A stretch of 64,000 bases of DNA from Mycoplana azooxidifex. Lineage in GTDB: Bacteria > Pseudomonadota > Alphaproteobacteria > Rhizobiales > Rhizobiaceae. The notes beneath the pieces were generated by a model, which was given only the letters and a program-made list of their open reading frames with translations, made no database searches and was not told the origin of the DNA. Shown here piece after piece: positions 45,405 to 54,162 of the stretch (positions within the stretch are counted from its first letter, which is position 1; every line of letters begins with the position of its first letter). Position numbers and translations under genes: made by a program. The stretch covers positions 248,001-312,000 of the forward strand of contig NZ_JACIEE010000007.1 in the NCBI RefSeq assembly GCF_014196765.1. The letters are read 5' to 3'.

Positions 45405-45794
45405 TCAGGCGGCAGGGGGCCCGCGGGGATGGCCGGGAAGATCGTCGTATGCCGGCCCGATGGGCTCGGCAATGCCGTCGAACATCCGCTGCGATGGCTG
45501 GGCAAGCGGATTGAACAGGATCGCGACGGCGCGGTCGGTCGGAACGAAACCTGTCGCCACGCCACAGGCAAGCGTGCAGCAATCCGGCGCAAGCGATCGG
45601 TCGTTGCCGGGCGCGGGCGCCGGCTGCTGTTCTTCCATGTGGGTGATGCAGAGCGGATTGCCGAACGCATCGACCATCGACGGGCCGGTGGTCGCCGCAA
45701 GGGCGAAGGTGCCGAGAAGGGCCTGCAACAAAAACAGGACGGCGGCGGCCAAGGCCACCATTCCGCTCCTGCGCTGTTGCATTCGTTTCTTCAT
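45405..45794 (-). CDS. DUF2946-like exported small protein
   Basis: A 129-residue protein with one N-terminal hydrophobic segment (MVALAAAVLFLLQALLGTFALA) followed by Cys/His-bearing sequence (GNPLCITHME; DCCTLACG). The pattern resembles DUF2946 proteins that commonly accompany YcnI/CopCD copper genes. The start ATG was set at MKKRMQQRRSG behind GAGAGGG. It is the first of three same-strand copper-associated genes; a 221-base gap to the YcnI-like gene shows nothing else I recognise. Function is inferred only from context and metal-binding residues. Confidence 0.6.
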   Translation of the reverse strand: MKKRMQQRRSGMVALAAAVLFLLQALLGTFALAATTGPSMVDAFGNPLCITHMEEQQPAPAPGNDRSLAPDCCTLACGVATGFVPTDRAVAILFNPLAQPSQRMFDGIAEPIGPAYDDLPGHPRGPPAA

Positions 45795-45963
45795 CGAACC
45801 CTCTCGTGGCCGAGGCTTACCAAGCGAGCCCCGGCATGACCAGCCTCCCCGCCCCGTCTTATTGTCGCAGTGTTTGCGATGCGGCAAACAAGACGAAAAG
45901 AATGACCGGGCGCGGACAGCCGCGCACACTCAGGCAATAAACATGAGGGATTCTATCCGGTAT

Positions 45964-45977
45964 TTGATGTGGAGCAA
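45964..45977 (+). promoter_or_regulatory. FNR/NnrR-type box upstream of hutW
   Basis: TTGATGTGGAGCAA matches nine of ten defined positions of TTGATNNNNATCAA and keeps TTG-N8-CAA. Its centre lies about 79 bases before the hutW ATG; a start of transcription ~41 bases after the centre would leave a short leader. Anaerobic activation is the expected effect. Confidence 0.75.
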
Positions 45978-46163
45978 ACTTCTCATATTTTCTTCCGATA
46001 GGTTCCGCCCTCGAAATGGTCAGGAATTCGGGCGGGACCGGCAGATCGATGATGGGTGGGGAGTTCTCGCGGTATTTCGCGAACGGCAACGGCTTGAATC
46101 CGCTGCGGGATGCGTTTTCCCGTCGCAGCGCGGTGATGCCGTTCAGGGGCAGGCAGCGTCTCC
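45964..46163 (+). repeat. Duplicated FNR promoter plus HutW 5' coding segment (hutW copy)
   Basis: Partner of 42572-42771. It continues into a full hutW gene and so is the more likely source copy. Confidence 0.8.
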
Positions 46164-47401
46164 CCGCGGGCGACTTCCAGTCCACTTGGCAGCAGATCAT
46201 CTCGGCCCTCTGCCCTCCGGGAAAGCGGCTGGCCTATATCCACGTTCCCTTCTGCGCCAATCACTGCCTCTTCTGCGGCTTCTACCGCAATGCCTATATT
46301 CCTGACGCAGGGGCGGAATATGCCGCCCTTGTCGTGGAGGAAATCCGGCGCGAGGCGTCATCGCCTGCTCTGCGCAACAGTCCCATCCATGCGGTCTATC
46401 TCGGCGGCGGCACGCCGACCGCGCTCAGCGCGAAGGAACTTTCCCGTATCCTTTCCACGGTCAGGTCCGAGCTTCCGCTCGCCGCCGACTGCGAGATCAC
46501 CGTCGAGGGACGCATCATCCACTTCGATTCCGAAAAGATCGATACGTGCCTGGAAGCCGGTGCGAACCGATTTTCGATCGGCGTCCAGAGCTTCGATACG
46601 ACCGTCCGCCGCAGGCAGGGTCGTCGCGCCAGCCGCGAGGAGGCCGTTGGCTTTCTGGAAGACCTGCGCGACCGCGACCGCGCCGCCCTTGTGATCGATC
46701 TCCTCTACGGCTTGCCTGGCCAGACGCTGGAGGTCTGGCAGCAGGATTTGCACACCGCCGCAGCACTCGGCCCGGACGGCATCGACCTCTACGGGTTGAA
46801 CCTCATTCCCGGCACCCCGCTTTCGACAGCCATTGCGGCAGGGAAATTCCCCGCCGCTCCCGGCCTTGCGGACATCGGCGGCTTCTATGAGGCCGGCGCA
46901 GCGTTCTTCCGGCGCCGGAACTGGCGGCAGATCAGCAACAACCATTGGGGCCGCACGACGCGCGAGAGAAACCTCTACAACCTCCTCATCAAGGAGGGCG
47001 CGGATTGCATCGCCTTCGGCTCCGGCGCAGGCGGCTCCATCGGCAACGTCAGCTATGCGCTCACCGGCGATCTGGCGCAGTATCGGGAAGACCTTCGCGC
47101 CGGCCGCAAGCCCCTCGGCATCCTCGCCATCTCCGACGCCCTGCAGCCCTTGCGCAACTTCGTCACGGCGAGCTTCGAGGTCGGTCGTCTCGACATGGCG
47201 GCACTTGGCGAACTCGCCGGCGACGAGGCCGCCGCATCCCTCGCGCCTCTTCTGGTCCAATGGGAAGGAGCCGGCCTCCTGTCCTTCATCGACGACATCG
47301 TCGAACTCACCGTCGCGGGACGCTTCTGGTACGCAAACCTGATCTCCGCCTTCCACGACATTCTCGAACACAGGCTGCATTCCGCAGTCGACGCCGCCTG
47401 A
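46049..47401 (+). CDS. hutW: Anaerobic haem-degrading radical SAM protein HutW/ChuW
   Basis: A 450-residue HemN-like radical SAM enzyme. The Fe4S4 motif is CANHCLFC (C69, C73, C76), followed by HemN-family segments GGGTPTALSAKELSRIL and RFSIGVQSFD. ChuW opens haem without oxygen to give anaerobilin. The genes hutX and chuY follow directly, as in the E. coli O157 chuWXY order, which supports this over coproporphyrinogen dehydrogenase. The ATG chosen corresponds exactly to the ATG of the duplicated leader ORF; an earlier in-frame start at 46016 would lie too close to the expected transcript start. Confidence 0.88.
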   Translation: MMGGEFSRYFANGNGLNPLRDAFSRRSAVMPFRGRQRLPAGDFQSTWQQIISALCPPGKRLAYIHVPFCANHCLFCGFYRNAYIPDAGAEYAALVVEEIRREASSPALRNSPIHAVYLGGGTPTALSAKELSRILSTVRSELPLAADCEITVEGRIIHFDSEKIDTCLEAGANRFSIGVQSFDTTVRRRQGRRASREEAVGFLEDLRDRDRAALVIDLLYGLPGQTLEVWQQDLHTAAALGPDGIDLYGLNLIPGTPLSTAIAAGKFPAAPGLADIGGFYEAGAAFFRRRNWRQISNNHWGRTTRERNLYNLLIKEGADCIAFGSGAGGSIGNVSYALTGDLAQYREDLRAGRKPLGILAISDALQPLRNFVTASFEVGRLDMAALGELAGDEAAASLAPLLVQWEGAGLLSFIDDIVELTVAGRFWYANLISAFHDILEHRLHSAVDAA

Positions 47402-47430
47402 CCGAAATCGCATTTGAAAGGAGCCATCCC

Positions 47431-47961
47431 ATGCAGGACATGAGCCACGCGGAAAAACTGGAACGGATACGGCAGGCCATCGCCGAGAAACCGGACGGCA
47501 TTCTCGAAGCCCTTGCCACGCAGTTCGCAGTTCCCGTCCAGACCGTCGTCGAGTGCATTCCCGGCGATGGCGTGACCCGCATAGACGGCAGCCGGTTCGT
47601 CGACGTGCTGACGGACATCGCCGGGTGGGGGGACATCACCTTCATCGTCCACACCAAGGACGCGATCGTCGAGTTCTCCGGGCCGATGCCGCAAGGCAGG
47701 ATCGGCCACGGCATGTACAATCTCCACGGCGGGGCCGGCCTTTCCGGCCACCTGCGTCCGGAAAACTGCAAATCCATCTACCTCGTCCGCCGCCCCTTCA
47801 TGGGCATGGAGACGATGTCAGTGCAGTTCTTCAACGCCGACGGCGAGACGATCTTCAAGATCTATGTCGGACGGGACATGGAGAAAAAGCTGAAGGCCGA
47901 CCAGATCGAACGTTTCGACCGGTTGGCCGTGCTGTTTTCGGCGACGGTGGGCAATGCCTGA
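47431..47961 (+). CDS. hutX: Haem utilisation cytosolic carrier HutX/ChuX
   Basis: A 176-residue protein of the HutX/ChuX family that binds haem in the cytoplasm and passes it to the degrading enzyme. Typical elements are WGDITFIVHTKDAIVEFSG, HGMYNLHGGAGLSGHL and CKSIYLVRRPFMGMET. A strong AAAGGAG precedes the ATG. It lies 29 bases after hutW and overlaps chuY by eight bases, so the three genes form an operon. Confidence 0.92.
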   Translation: MQDMSHAEKLERIRQAIAEKPDGILEALATQFAVPVQTVVECIPGDGVTRIDGSRFVDVLTDIAGWGDITFIVHTKDAIVEFSGPMPQGRIGHGMYNLHGGAGLSGHLRPENCKSIYLVRRPFMGMETMSVQFFNADGETIFKIYVGRDMEKKLKADQIERFDRLAVLFSATVGNA

Positions 47962-48634
47962 GACGAGGCCACTGTTGATCTTCGGCGCGAGCCGGGGTGT
48001 CGGACTGGAACTGGCGCGGCTGGAATGCGCGCAAGGCAGGCATGTCGTCGCACCGGTCCGGCGGCAATCGGACGTGACGGCGCTCGCGGATACCGGCGCG
48101 GTCGTCCAGCGCTGCGATGCCCTGTCCAAGGCCGACGTGACAAACGTCATGACCCGGCTCAGCGGCGACTTCGATATCGTATCGACGCTCGGTGGACAGG
48201 CCCGCGACGGACGCCTGGCCGATGACGAGGGCAACATCAACGTCATCGGCGCGGCCGTCGCGACCGGCAGGGTGAGGCGCTTCCTGCTCGTCACATCGAT
48301 CGGCTGCGGCGAGATGGCGCCCTTCCGCTCGGCACGCGCGATCGCGGCCTTCGGCGCGGCGGTGGACGCCAAGACCCGGGCGGAAGAGCGGCTGAAGTCA
48401 ACCGACCTCAATTGAACGATCCTGCGTCCCGGCGGCCTCGTCTCCGAGCCTGCGACCGGGCACGGCCTCCTCTCGCAGGATCCGGAAATCCACGGCTTCA
48501 TTCACAGGGCGGACGTCGCCCAACTGGTGTTCCGTACCCTTCGCGATCCCGCCGCCATCGGTCACGCCTTCGCCGCCGTGGACGCACAGCGGATGAACAG
48601 CGTGAATGCCATCCATCCTTTTCCGCTGGCATGA
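47954..48634 (+). pseudogene. chuY: Anaerobilin reductase ChuY homologue with one in-frame stop
   Basis: A 226-codon NAD(P)-binding protein of the ChuY type (GASRGVGLELARL near the N-terminus). The frame contains a single TGA at 48413-48415, in STDLN-stop-TILRPGGLV. Relatives have DWTIxRPGG here, so a Trp codon TGG most probably became TGA. The protein resumes in the same frame to a normal end (HADVAQLVFRTL-like, then HPFPLA). Without readthrough only ~153 residues are made. A single base change, no other damage: recent loss, a sequencing error, or TGA readthrough. Confidence 0.8.
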
Positions 48635-48653
48635 AGATCTTCCGGGCGTGAAT

Positions 48654-48677
48654 TCGGCATCGTCATGACGATGCCGA
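48654..48677. promoter_or_regulatory. 24-base perfect palindrome after chuY
   Basis: GGCATCGTCA joins directly to its reverse complement TGACGATGCC (48656-48675), and two further flanking bases pair on each side. There is no loop and no T-run, so a protein-binding site is more likely than a terminator. The rest of the ~380-base gap to the ABC importer has an AT-rich stretch at 48863-48900 with a TATAAC but no convincing -35. Confidence 0.5.
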
Positions 48678-49015
48678 TATTGCGCCCGGCCGGCCGCTAC
48701 GCCTCGAGATTTCCCGCATCGGACCTTGCGAAGATCCGGGAGACCCGTCAACGGCCGCTCTCCGACCGCCCCGGACGGAGCGATTGTCCCGGCCGCCCCT
48801 GTCGCTGCGCGAAGATTATTCGAACAATCGGCACGCTCGCGCGATTTTGCTCTCTGGATGGGGCGAAAAACAGAATACTATAACGTTGATAGATTTTATG
48901 GTGATCTCTAGCCTTAGGGCCCGTGACGCTGACGCAGCCTCACGGAATTCCCTTCGCGGAACGGGCGCCGTGCTCCACCGCAATCATCAGATACACAGGC
49001 CAGATAGGAGCATCC

Positions 49016-50065
49016 ATGGCAGCCCACCGTCTTCCGACTTCGAAGATCGAACGCGGCCCGCGCAAGGCCTTGCTGGCCATGGGCGCCGCCCTCGGCATGT
49101 TCGCAGCACTGATGCCCGGGCAGGCCGCCGCGGAGGGCAAGATCCGCATTGCCCAGCAATTCGGAATTGCCTACCTGATCCTCGATGTCGTTCGCGATCA
49201 GGAGCTGATCGAGAAATACGGCAAGGAAGCTGGTCTCGACATCGAGGTCGAATGGGCGAGCATCTCCGGTGCCACCGCGATGAATGAAGCGCTCCTGGCC
49301 AACAATCTCGACATCGTCTCCGCCGGCGTGCCACCGGCGCTGACCATGTGGGATCGCACCAGGGACCGTCAGGGCGTCAAGGTGGTGGCAGCACTTGGCT
49401 CGCTGCCGAACTACCTGTTGACGATCAACCCCGATGTCAAAGCGCTCAAGGATTTCGGCGCCAACGACCGGATCGCGGTGCCCGCCGCCGGTGTGGGTTT
49501 CCAATCGCGCACCCTGCAGATCGAGGCGGCGAAGCTCTTCGGCCCCGAGAACTTCCAGAAGCTCGACGAGATTTCCGTCAGCCTGCCGCATCCCGACGCG
49601 ACCGCGGCGTTGATTTCGGGCGGGACCGAGGTGAATACGCATTTTTCCTCCGCGCCCTTCTACTATCAGGCGCTGCAGGCCAATCCCGCAGTACACAAGG
49701 TGATCAGTTCCTATGACATCCTGGGCGGACCGGCGACGTTCAACGTGCTCTACGCCACCACAGCCTTCCACGACGAGAATCCGAAGACCTATGCCGCCTT
49801 CTACTCTGCCTTGCGCGAGGCCGCGGAATGGATCAACGCCAACAAGCCGGAGGCGGCCGAGACTTTCATCCGCCAGCAGAAATCGAAGCTTTCGCCCGAA
49901 CTCATCCTCGAGATCATCAACGATCCGGAGAACGACTTCACGATCACGCCGCAGAACACCTTTGTCTACGCGTCGCAGCTTCACAAACTTGGCGTGTTGA
50001 AGAATGAAGCCGGTTCCTGGAAGGACTACTTCTTCCCCGAAGCCCACGCGGAAAACGGCAGCTAA
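49016..50065 (+). CDS. ABC importer substrate-binding protein (SsuA/NMT1-like)
   Basis: A 349-residue periplasmic binding protein of the sulfonate/nitrate/taurine class: signal peptide (LLAMGAALGMFAALMPGQAAAEG), then IRIAQQFGIAYLILDVV, DIVSAGVPPALTMW and PHPDATAALISGGTEVNTHFSS. The ATG was chosen behind AGGAG; a longer frame upstream lacks a signal peptide at the right distance. It is the first gene of an importer-enzyme operon. The ligand is not predictable; the linked flavin monooxygenase suggests an organosulfur compound. Confidence 0.85.
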   Translation: MAAHRLPTSKIERGPRKALLAMGAALGMFAALMPGQAAAEGKIRIAQQFGIAYLILDVVRDQELIEKYGKEAGLDIEVEWASISGATAMNEALLANNLDIVSAGVPPALTMWDRTRDRQGVKVVAALGSLPNYLLTINPDVKALKDFGANDRIAVPAAGVGFQSRTLQIEAAKLFGPENFQKLDEISVSLPHPDATAALISGGTEVNTHFSSAPFYYQALQANPAVHKVISSYDILGGPATFNVLYATTAFHDENPKTYAAFYSALREAAEWINANKPEAAETFIRQQKSKLSPELILEIINDPENDFTITPQNTFVYASQLHKLGVLKNEAGSWKDYFFPEAHAENGS

Positions 50066-50157
50066 GCCGGCCCTCAGCGCAGCAAACTCACAGCGCCCGG
50101 GTGGCGCCTCAACCTGCACTGCGGCGACGGAGCCGGGTGGAAGAAAGAACCGACGGA

Positions 50158-50976
50158 ATGAATGCATATGTTTCGGAGGCGGGCCTGCCCCTCTCCTCCC
50201 CCCTTCTGTCGGTCAAGGGCGTGACGCTGGAATATCGTGCGCCGGGGCGGGTGGTGCGGGCGACCCAGAACGTCAGCTTCGACGTCTGGGAATCCGACCG
50301 CTTCATCCTGCTCGGTGCTTCGGGTTGCGGAAAATCGACGCTTCTGAAGGCCGTCGGCGGCTTCATCCCGCCGCGCGAGGGACGGATCCTGCTGGACGGG
50401 CAGCCGGTGCAGGGGCCGGGACCGGACCGCGTGGTGGTCTTTCAGGAGTTCGACCAGCTTCCGCCCTGGAAGACCGTGCGCGAAAACGTGGCGTTCCCGG
50501 TGCGGGTATCGGGCCGTCTGGGCCGCAAGGAAGCAGCCGAGCGCGCCGACCACTACCTGGAAAAAGTCGGACTGAGCCGTTTCGCCGATGCCTATCCGAA
50601 CACGCTGTCGGGAGGCATGAAGCAACGGGTCGCCATCGCGCGGGCGTTGGCGATGGAGCCGCGCGTGCTGTTGATGGACGAGCCCTTCGCCGCGCTGGAC
50701 GCGCTCACCCGGCGCAAGATGCAGGAAGAACTGCTGGCGCTGTGGGAGGACGTTCGTTTCACCCTGCTTTTCGTCACCCATTCCATCGAGGAAGCGCTGG
50801 TCGTCGGCAACCGCATCGCGCTGCTGTCGCCGCATCCCGGCCGCATGCGCGCCGAGATCAACAGCCACGAGTGGGACCTGCATAGCGGCGGAAGCCCGGA
50901 ATTCCAGGCGGCGGCAAACCGCATCCACAGGCTTCTGTTCGACGAGGCCGGCGCAGGCGACGGAGTGCAGGAATGA
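50158..50976 (+). CDS. ABC importer ATPase (SsuB/TauB-like)
   Basis: A 272-residue ABC ATPase: Walker A GASGCGKST, Q-loop VFQEFDQLPPWKTV, signature LSGGMKQRVAIARAL, Walker B LLMDEPFAALD and H-loop VTHSIEEA. FQ(E/H)xxLLPW-like Q-loops are typical of the sulfonate/nitrate/taurine class. The start MNAYVSEAG was set where the sequence becomes family-like. It overlaps the permease gene as ATGA. Confidence 0.92.
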   Translation: MNAYVSEAGLPLSSPLLSVKGVTLEYRAPGRVVRATQNVSFDVWESDRFILLGASGCGKSTLLKAVGGFIPPREGRILLDGQPVQGPGPDRVVVFQEFDQLPPWKTVRENVAFPVRVSGRLGRKEAAERADHYLEKVGLSRFADAYPNTLSGGMKQRVAIARALAMEPRVLLMDEPFAALDALTRRKMQEELLALWEDVRFTLLFVTHSIEEALVVGNRIALLSPHPGRMRAEINSHEWDLHSGGSPEFQAAANRIHRLLFDEAGAGDGVQE

Positions 50977-51875
50977 GCGAGGCACCGATGTTCGTGGCCG
51001 CAGCTACAACGCGGCCCATGCCGCCGATCCGCCCGGAATACGAACGTGCGCTCGAACCGCTCGCAACACTTGCGAGCGAAGAGCCCCTAGCGCTGCACCA
51101 GCGCCTCTGGCAGCAGACATGGCTGCGCAAGGGGCTCATCCTGATAGCACTCGCCTTGCTTTGGGAAGTTGTCGCGACGCTCCAGGCAAACGATCTGCTC
51201 TTGCCGTCGTTCACGGCGACGATGCGCGCCTTCTTCGAGGACATGTCCAACGGGATCATCCCCGGGCGGGCACTGAACTCGCTCGATGTCCTGGTGAAGG
51301 GCTATGTCGCAGGCGTCGTGCTGGCCTTCGTGCTCACCTCGCTCGCCGTCTCCACCCAGATCGGGCGCGATCTGCTATCGACGCTCACGTCCATGCTGAA
51401 CCCCCTGCCGCCGATCGCGTTGCTGCCGCTGGCCCTGCTCTGGTTCGGACTGGGACAGGGAAGCCTCGTCTTCGTGTTGATCCATTCCGTGCTCTGGCCG
51501 CTGGCGCTAAACATGTACACGGGATTTACCAGCGTGCCGGAGACCCTGCGCATGGCGGGCCGAAACTACGGTCTCAGGGGCCTGCGCTACGTCCTCCTGA
51601 TTCTCGTGCCGGCAGCCCTGCCGGCCATCATCGCCGGGCTCAGGATCGGCTGGGCGTTTGCCTGGCGCACCCTGATCGCGGCCGAGCTCGTCTTCGGCGC
51701 CTCGTCCGGCCGGGGCGGGCTCGGCTGGTACATATTTCAGAACCGGAACGAGCTTTACACCGACAGGGTATTCGCCGGCCTCATCGTGGTGATCATGCTC
51801 GGTTTCCTGGTCGAGAACGTCCTGTTCCGCAAGCTCGAGCAGTGGACCGTGATCAAATGGGGAATGACGCGCTGA
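50973..51875 (+). CDS. ABC importer permease (SsuC/TauC-like)
   Basis: A 300-residue permease with ~six TM helices and the coupling loop in AGRNYGLRGLRYVLLILVPAALP. The N-terminus carries a longer soluble extension (~50 residues) than most SsuC proteins. WRTLIAAELVFGASSGRGGLG is conserved in this class. It overlaps the ATPase gene and is followed, after 117 bases, by the hydroxyacid dehydrogenase on the same strand. Confidence 0.92.
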   Translation: MSEAPMFVAAATTRPMPPIRPEYERALEPLATLASEEPLALHQRLWQQTWLRKGLILIALALLWEVVATLQANDLLLPSFTATMRAFFEDMSNGIIPGRALNSLDVLVKGYVAGVVLAFVLTSLAVSTQIGRDLLSTLTSMLNPLPPIALLPLALLWFGLGQGSLVFVLIHSVLWPLALNMYTGFTSVPETLRMAGRNYGLRGLRYVLLILVPAALPAIIAGLRIGWAFAWRTLIAAELVFGASSGRGGLGWYIFQNRNELYTDRVFAGLIVVIMLGFLVENVLFRKLEQWTVIKWGMTR

Positions 51876-51992
51876 AACATGTCGCGCAAAAGTGTGCAGC
51901 GGTTCTTACGATGACGACATGCGCAAAATCAAAGATCTGAAGCACGGGGGCGACAGGCAACGCGCTTCTGTGCGGGCAACGATGTCGGCGGA

Positions 51993-53003
51993 ATGAGAAT
52001 GGTATCGCAGAAGAAATACGTCGTCGGCATCACCGATCACATGATCGGCACGCCCGACCTCGAGGCGGACGTGCTGGGCGAGGACGTCGAGATCGACTTC
52101 TTCGCCTCCACCGACGAGACGCGCTTCGACGCTGAGCGCCTGGCTAGGCTGGATGCCCTGATGGTCTGGGGGGCGCGGCTCGGACCGAAAAGCATCGCCC
52201 ACCTGACGCGCTGCAAGGGCGTCGTGCGCTATGGCGTCGGCTACGAGAAGATCGACCTCTCGGCATTGAAGCGGGCGGGCATTCCCTTCGCCAACAATCC
52301 CGACTACGGCACCGAGGAAGTCGCCGACCACGCCATGGCGATGATCCTGTCCCTGCATCGACGGCTCTGGGAGCATGACGCCCACTCGCGCAGCTATGTG
52401 TCCAGCTGGCAGGTCAACAGCCTCAAGCCGCTTCCCCGGGCAAACCGTACCACGGTGGGCGTCGTGGGTGTCGGCCGGATCGGCACGGCCGTCGTCAACC
52501 GGCTGAAACCCTTCGGCTACCGCATCCTCGGCTACGACCCCGGACAGCCCCCCGGCCATGAGAAGGCCATAGGCTATGAGCGTGCCGAGCGTCTGGACGA
52601 CATTTTCACCCGGTCGGACATCGTCACGCTCCATTGCCCGGCGAATGAGGAGACACGAGGCATGCTGGGGGCCGACGGCCTCGCCCGGCTCAGGCCGGGA
52701 GCGATCCTGGTCAACACCGCGCGCGGAGAACTGCTCCACGATCTCAATGCGCTTGAAGCAGCACTTCGGTCCGGCCACATGGCCGCGGCCGCGATCGACA
52801 CGATGGAGCAGGAACCACCCGGCAACCATCCGCTGCTGACGGCATGGCGCGAGCGGGAAGACTGGCTCGCCGGACGGCTGGTGATCACGCCGCACAATGC
52901 CTTCTACTCCGACCATGCCGCAGTAGAGATGCGTCACAACGCAGCGCAAACCGTCAGGATTTTGCTGGATCAGGGAAGACTTAGAAATCGGGTCACGACG
53001 TGA
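51993..53003 (+). CDS. D-2-hydroxyacid dehydrogenase (CtBP-like)
   Basis: A 336-residue NAD-dependent dehydrogenase. The Rossmann motif is GVVGVGRIG, catalytic Arg in NTARGELL, Glu in DTMEQEPP and His in ITPHNAFYSD. The overall type is that of C-terminal-binding-protein-like bacterial dehydrogenases, where a bulky hydroxyacid may be oxidised. It is placed between the importer and the monooxygenase, so it probably acts on the same compound or its product. The frame has an earlier in-frame ATG two codons in; either could start. Confidence 0.85.
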   Translation: MRMVSQKKYVVGITDHMIGTPDLEADVLGEDVEIDFFASTDETRFDAERLARLDALMVWGARLGPKSIAHLTRCKGVVRYGVGYEKIDLSALKRAGIPFANNPDYGTEEVADHAMAMILSLHRRLWEHDAHSRSYVSSWQVNSLKPLPRANRTTVGVVGVGRIGTAVVNRLKPFGYRILGYDPGQPPGHEKAIGYERAERLDDIFTRSDIVTLHCPANEETRGMLGADGLARLRPGAILVNTARGELLHDLNALEAALRSGHMAAAAIDTMEQEPPGNHPLLTAWREREDWLAGRLVITPHNAFYSDHAAVEMRHNAAQTVRILLDQGRLRNRVTT

Positions 53004-53070
53004 GCGACCGCCCAGGCAGCAACGCTGCCGCAACGCATCCATTCATCCGAGAGAAGCAGAGCTTAAGACC

Positions 53071-54141
53071 ATGGGCAGCAATTCCGAATATCTCTGGTAC
53101 ATTCCGAACGACGTGAAGGCCGGCCATCGCGGCGATGCCTCCGTGGAAGGCCATGGCAGCCTCGACGCCCTGACCGCACAGGCACGGGCCCTGGAGGACC
53201 ACGGCTGGAAGGGAGCGCTGATCGGCACGGGCTGGGGCCGTCCTGATACCTTCACCGTCGCGACTGCGCTCGTGGCCCGGACGACCACCTTCGAGCCCCT
53301 GATCGCGATCCGCCCCGGCTACTGGAAGCCGGCCAATCTCGCCTCCTCTGCCGCAACGCTGGACCGGTTGAGCGGCGGCCGCGTGCGGATCAACGTCGTT
53401 TCCGGGCTGGATGGCCTTGCCGCCTATGGCGATGTCGAGGGCGACCAAGCGCAGCGCTATGCCCGCACGAAGGAGTTCATGCGGCTGGTCCGCAGGCTCT
53501 GGACCGAAGAAGACGTCACCTTCTCCGGCGACCATTTTCAGGTGACAGGCTCCACCGTCGAGCCGCGGCTTCAAGCCCGGGGCGACCGCCTGCATCCGAA
53601 GCTTTATTTCGGCGGCGCATCCGAGGCCGCCGAGCGGGTGGCCGCCACCGAGGCCGACGTCCAGCTTTTCTGGGGCGAGCCCCTCGACGGCGTGCGGGAA
53701 CGGATCGAGCGGTTGAGGGCGCTCGGCAAGGCGCTGGATCGCGACCTCCCTCCGCTGGAATTCGGCCTCAGGATCACAACGCTGGTCAGGGACACGACGG
53801 AAGAAGCGTGGGCGGATGCCGAAGCGAAGGTCGCCAGGATGGCCGACGGCAAGGCGGGAAGCTGGCATGACCACGGCCACGCGGTTGCCGTGGGGCAGCA
53901 ACGCCTCCTCGACCTTGCCGCCCGCGGCGACGTCCTGGACGATAATCTCTATGCGGCTCCCGGCAAGTTCGGCGGCGGCGGCGCCGGCACGACCTGGCTG
54001 GTCGGCTCGGCTGAGGATGTCGCGCGCTCCCTGCGCAAGTACGAGGCGCTCGGCATCACCCACTTCGTGTTGTCCGACACGCCCTACATGACGGAGATCA
54101 AGCGGCAGGGCGACCAGTTGCTCCCGCTTCTGCGATCGTGA
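53071..54141 (+). CDS. LLM-class flavin-dependent monooxygenase (SsuD-like)
   Basis: A 356-residue member of the bacterial luciferase-like family close to alkanesulfonate monooxygenase SsuD: PLIAIRPGYWKPANLASSAATLD, GRVRINVVSGLD, and EDVTFSGDHFQVTGS. It needs reduced FMN from a separate reductase; none is encoded here. Such enzymes cleave C-S bonds to release sulfite, so the operon may serve organosulfur use, although other carbon substrates are possible. It ends the plus-strand operon. Confidence 0.85.
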   Translation: MGSNSEYLWYIPNDVKAGHRGDASVEGHGSLDALTAQARALEDHGWKGALIGTGWGRPDTFTVATALVARTTTFEPLIAIRPGYWKPANLASSAATLDRLSGGRVRINVVSGLDGLAAYGDVEGDQAQRYARTKEFMRLVRRLWTEEDVTFSGDHFQVTGSTVEPRLQARGDRLHPKLYFGGASEAAERVAATEADVQLFWGEPLDGVRERIERLRALGKALDRDLPPLEFGLRITTLVRDTTEEAWADAEAKVARMADGKAGSWHDHGHAVAVGQQRLLDLAARGDVLDDNLYAAPGKFGGGGAGTTWLVGSAEDVARSLRKYEALGITHFVLSDTPYMTEIKRQGDQLLPLLRS

Positions 54142-54162
54142 CTGGGCAGACCGGGAAAGCGA

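Noticed and set aside
48665-48883. 72-codon plus-strand ORF before the ABC binding protein
   Set aside because: No ribosome site, no recognisable features, and it starts within the palindrome; probably chance.
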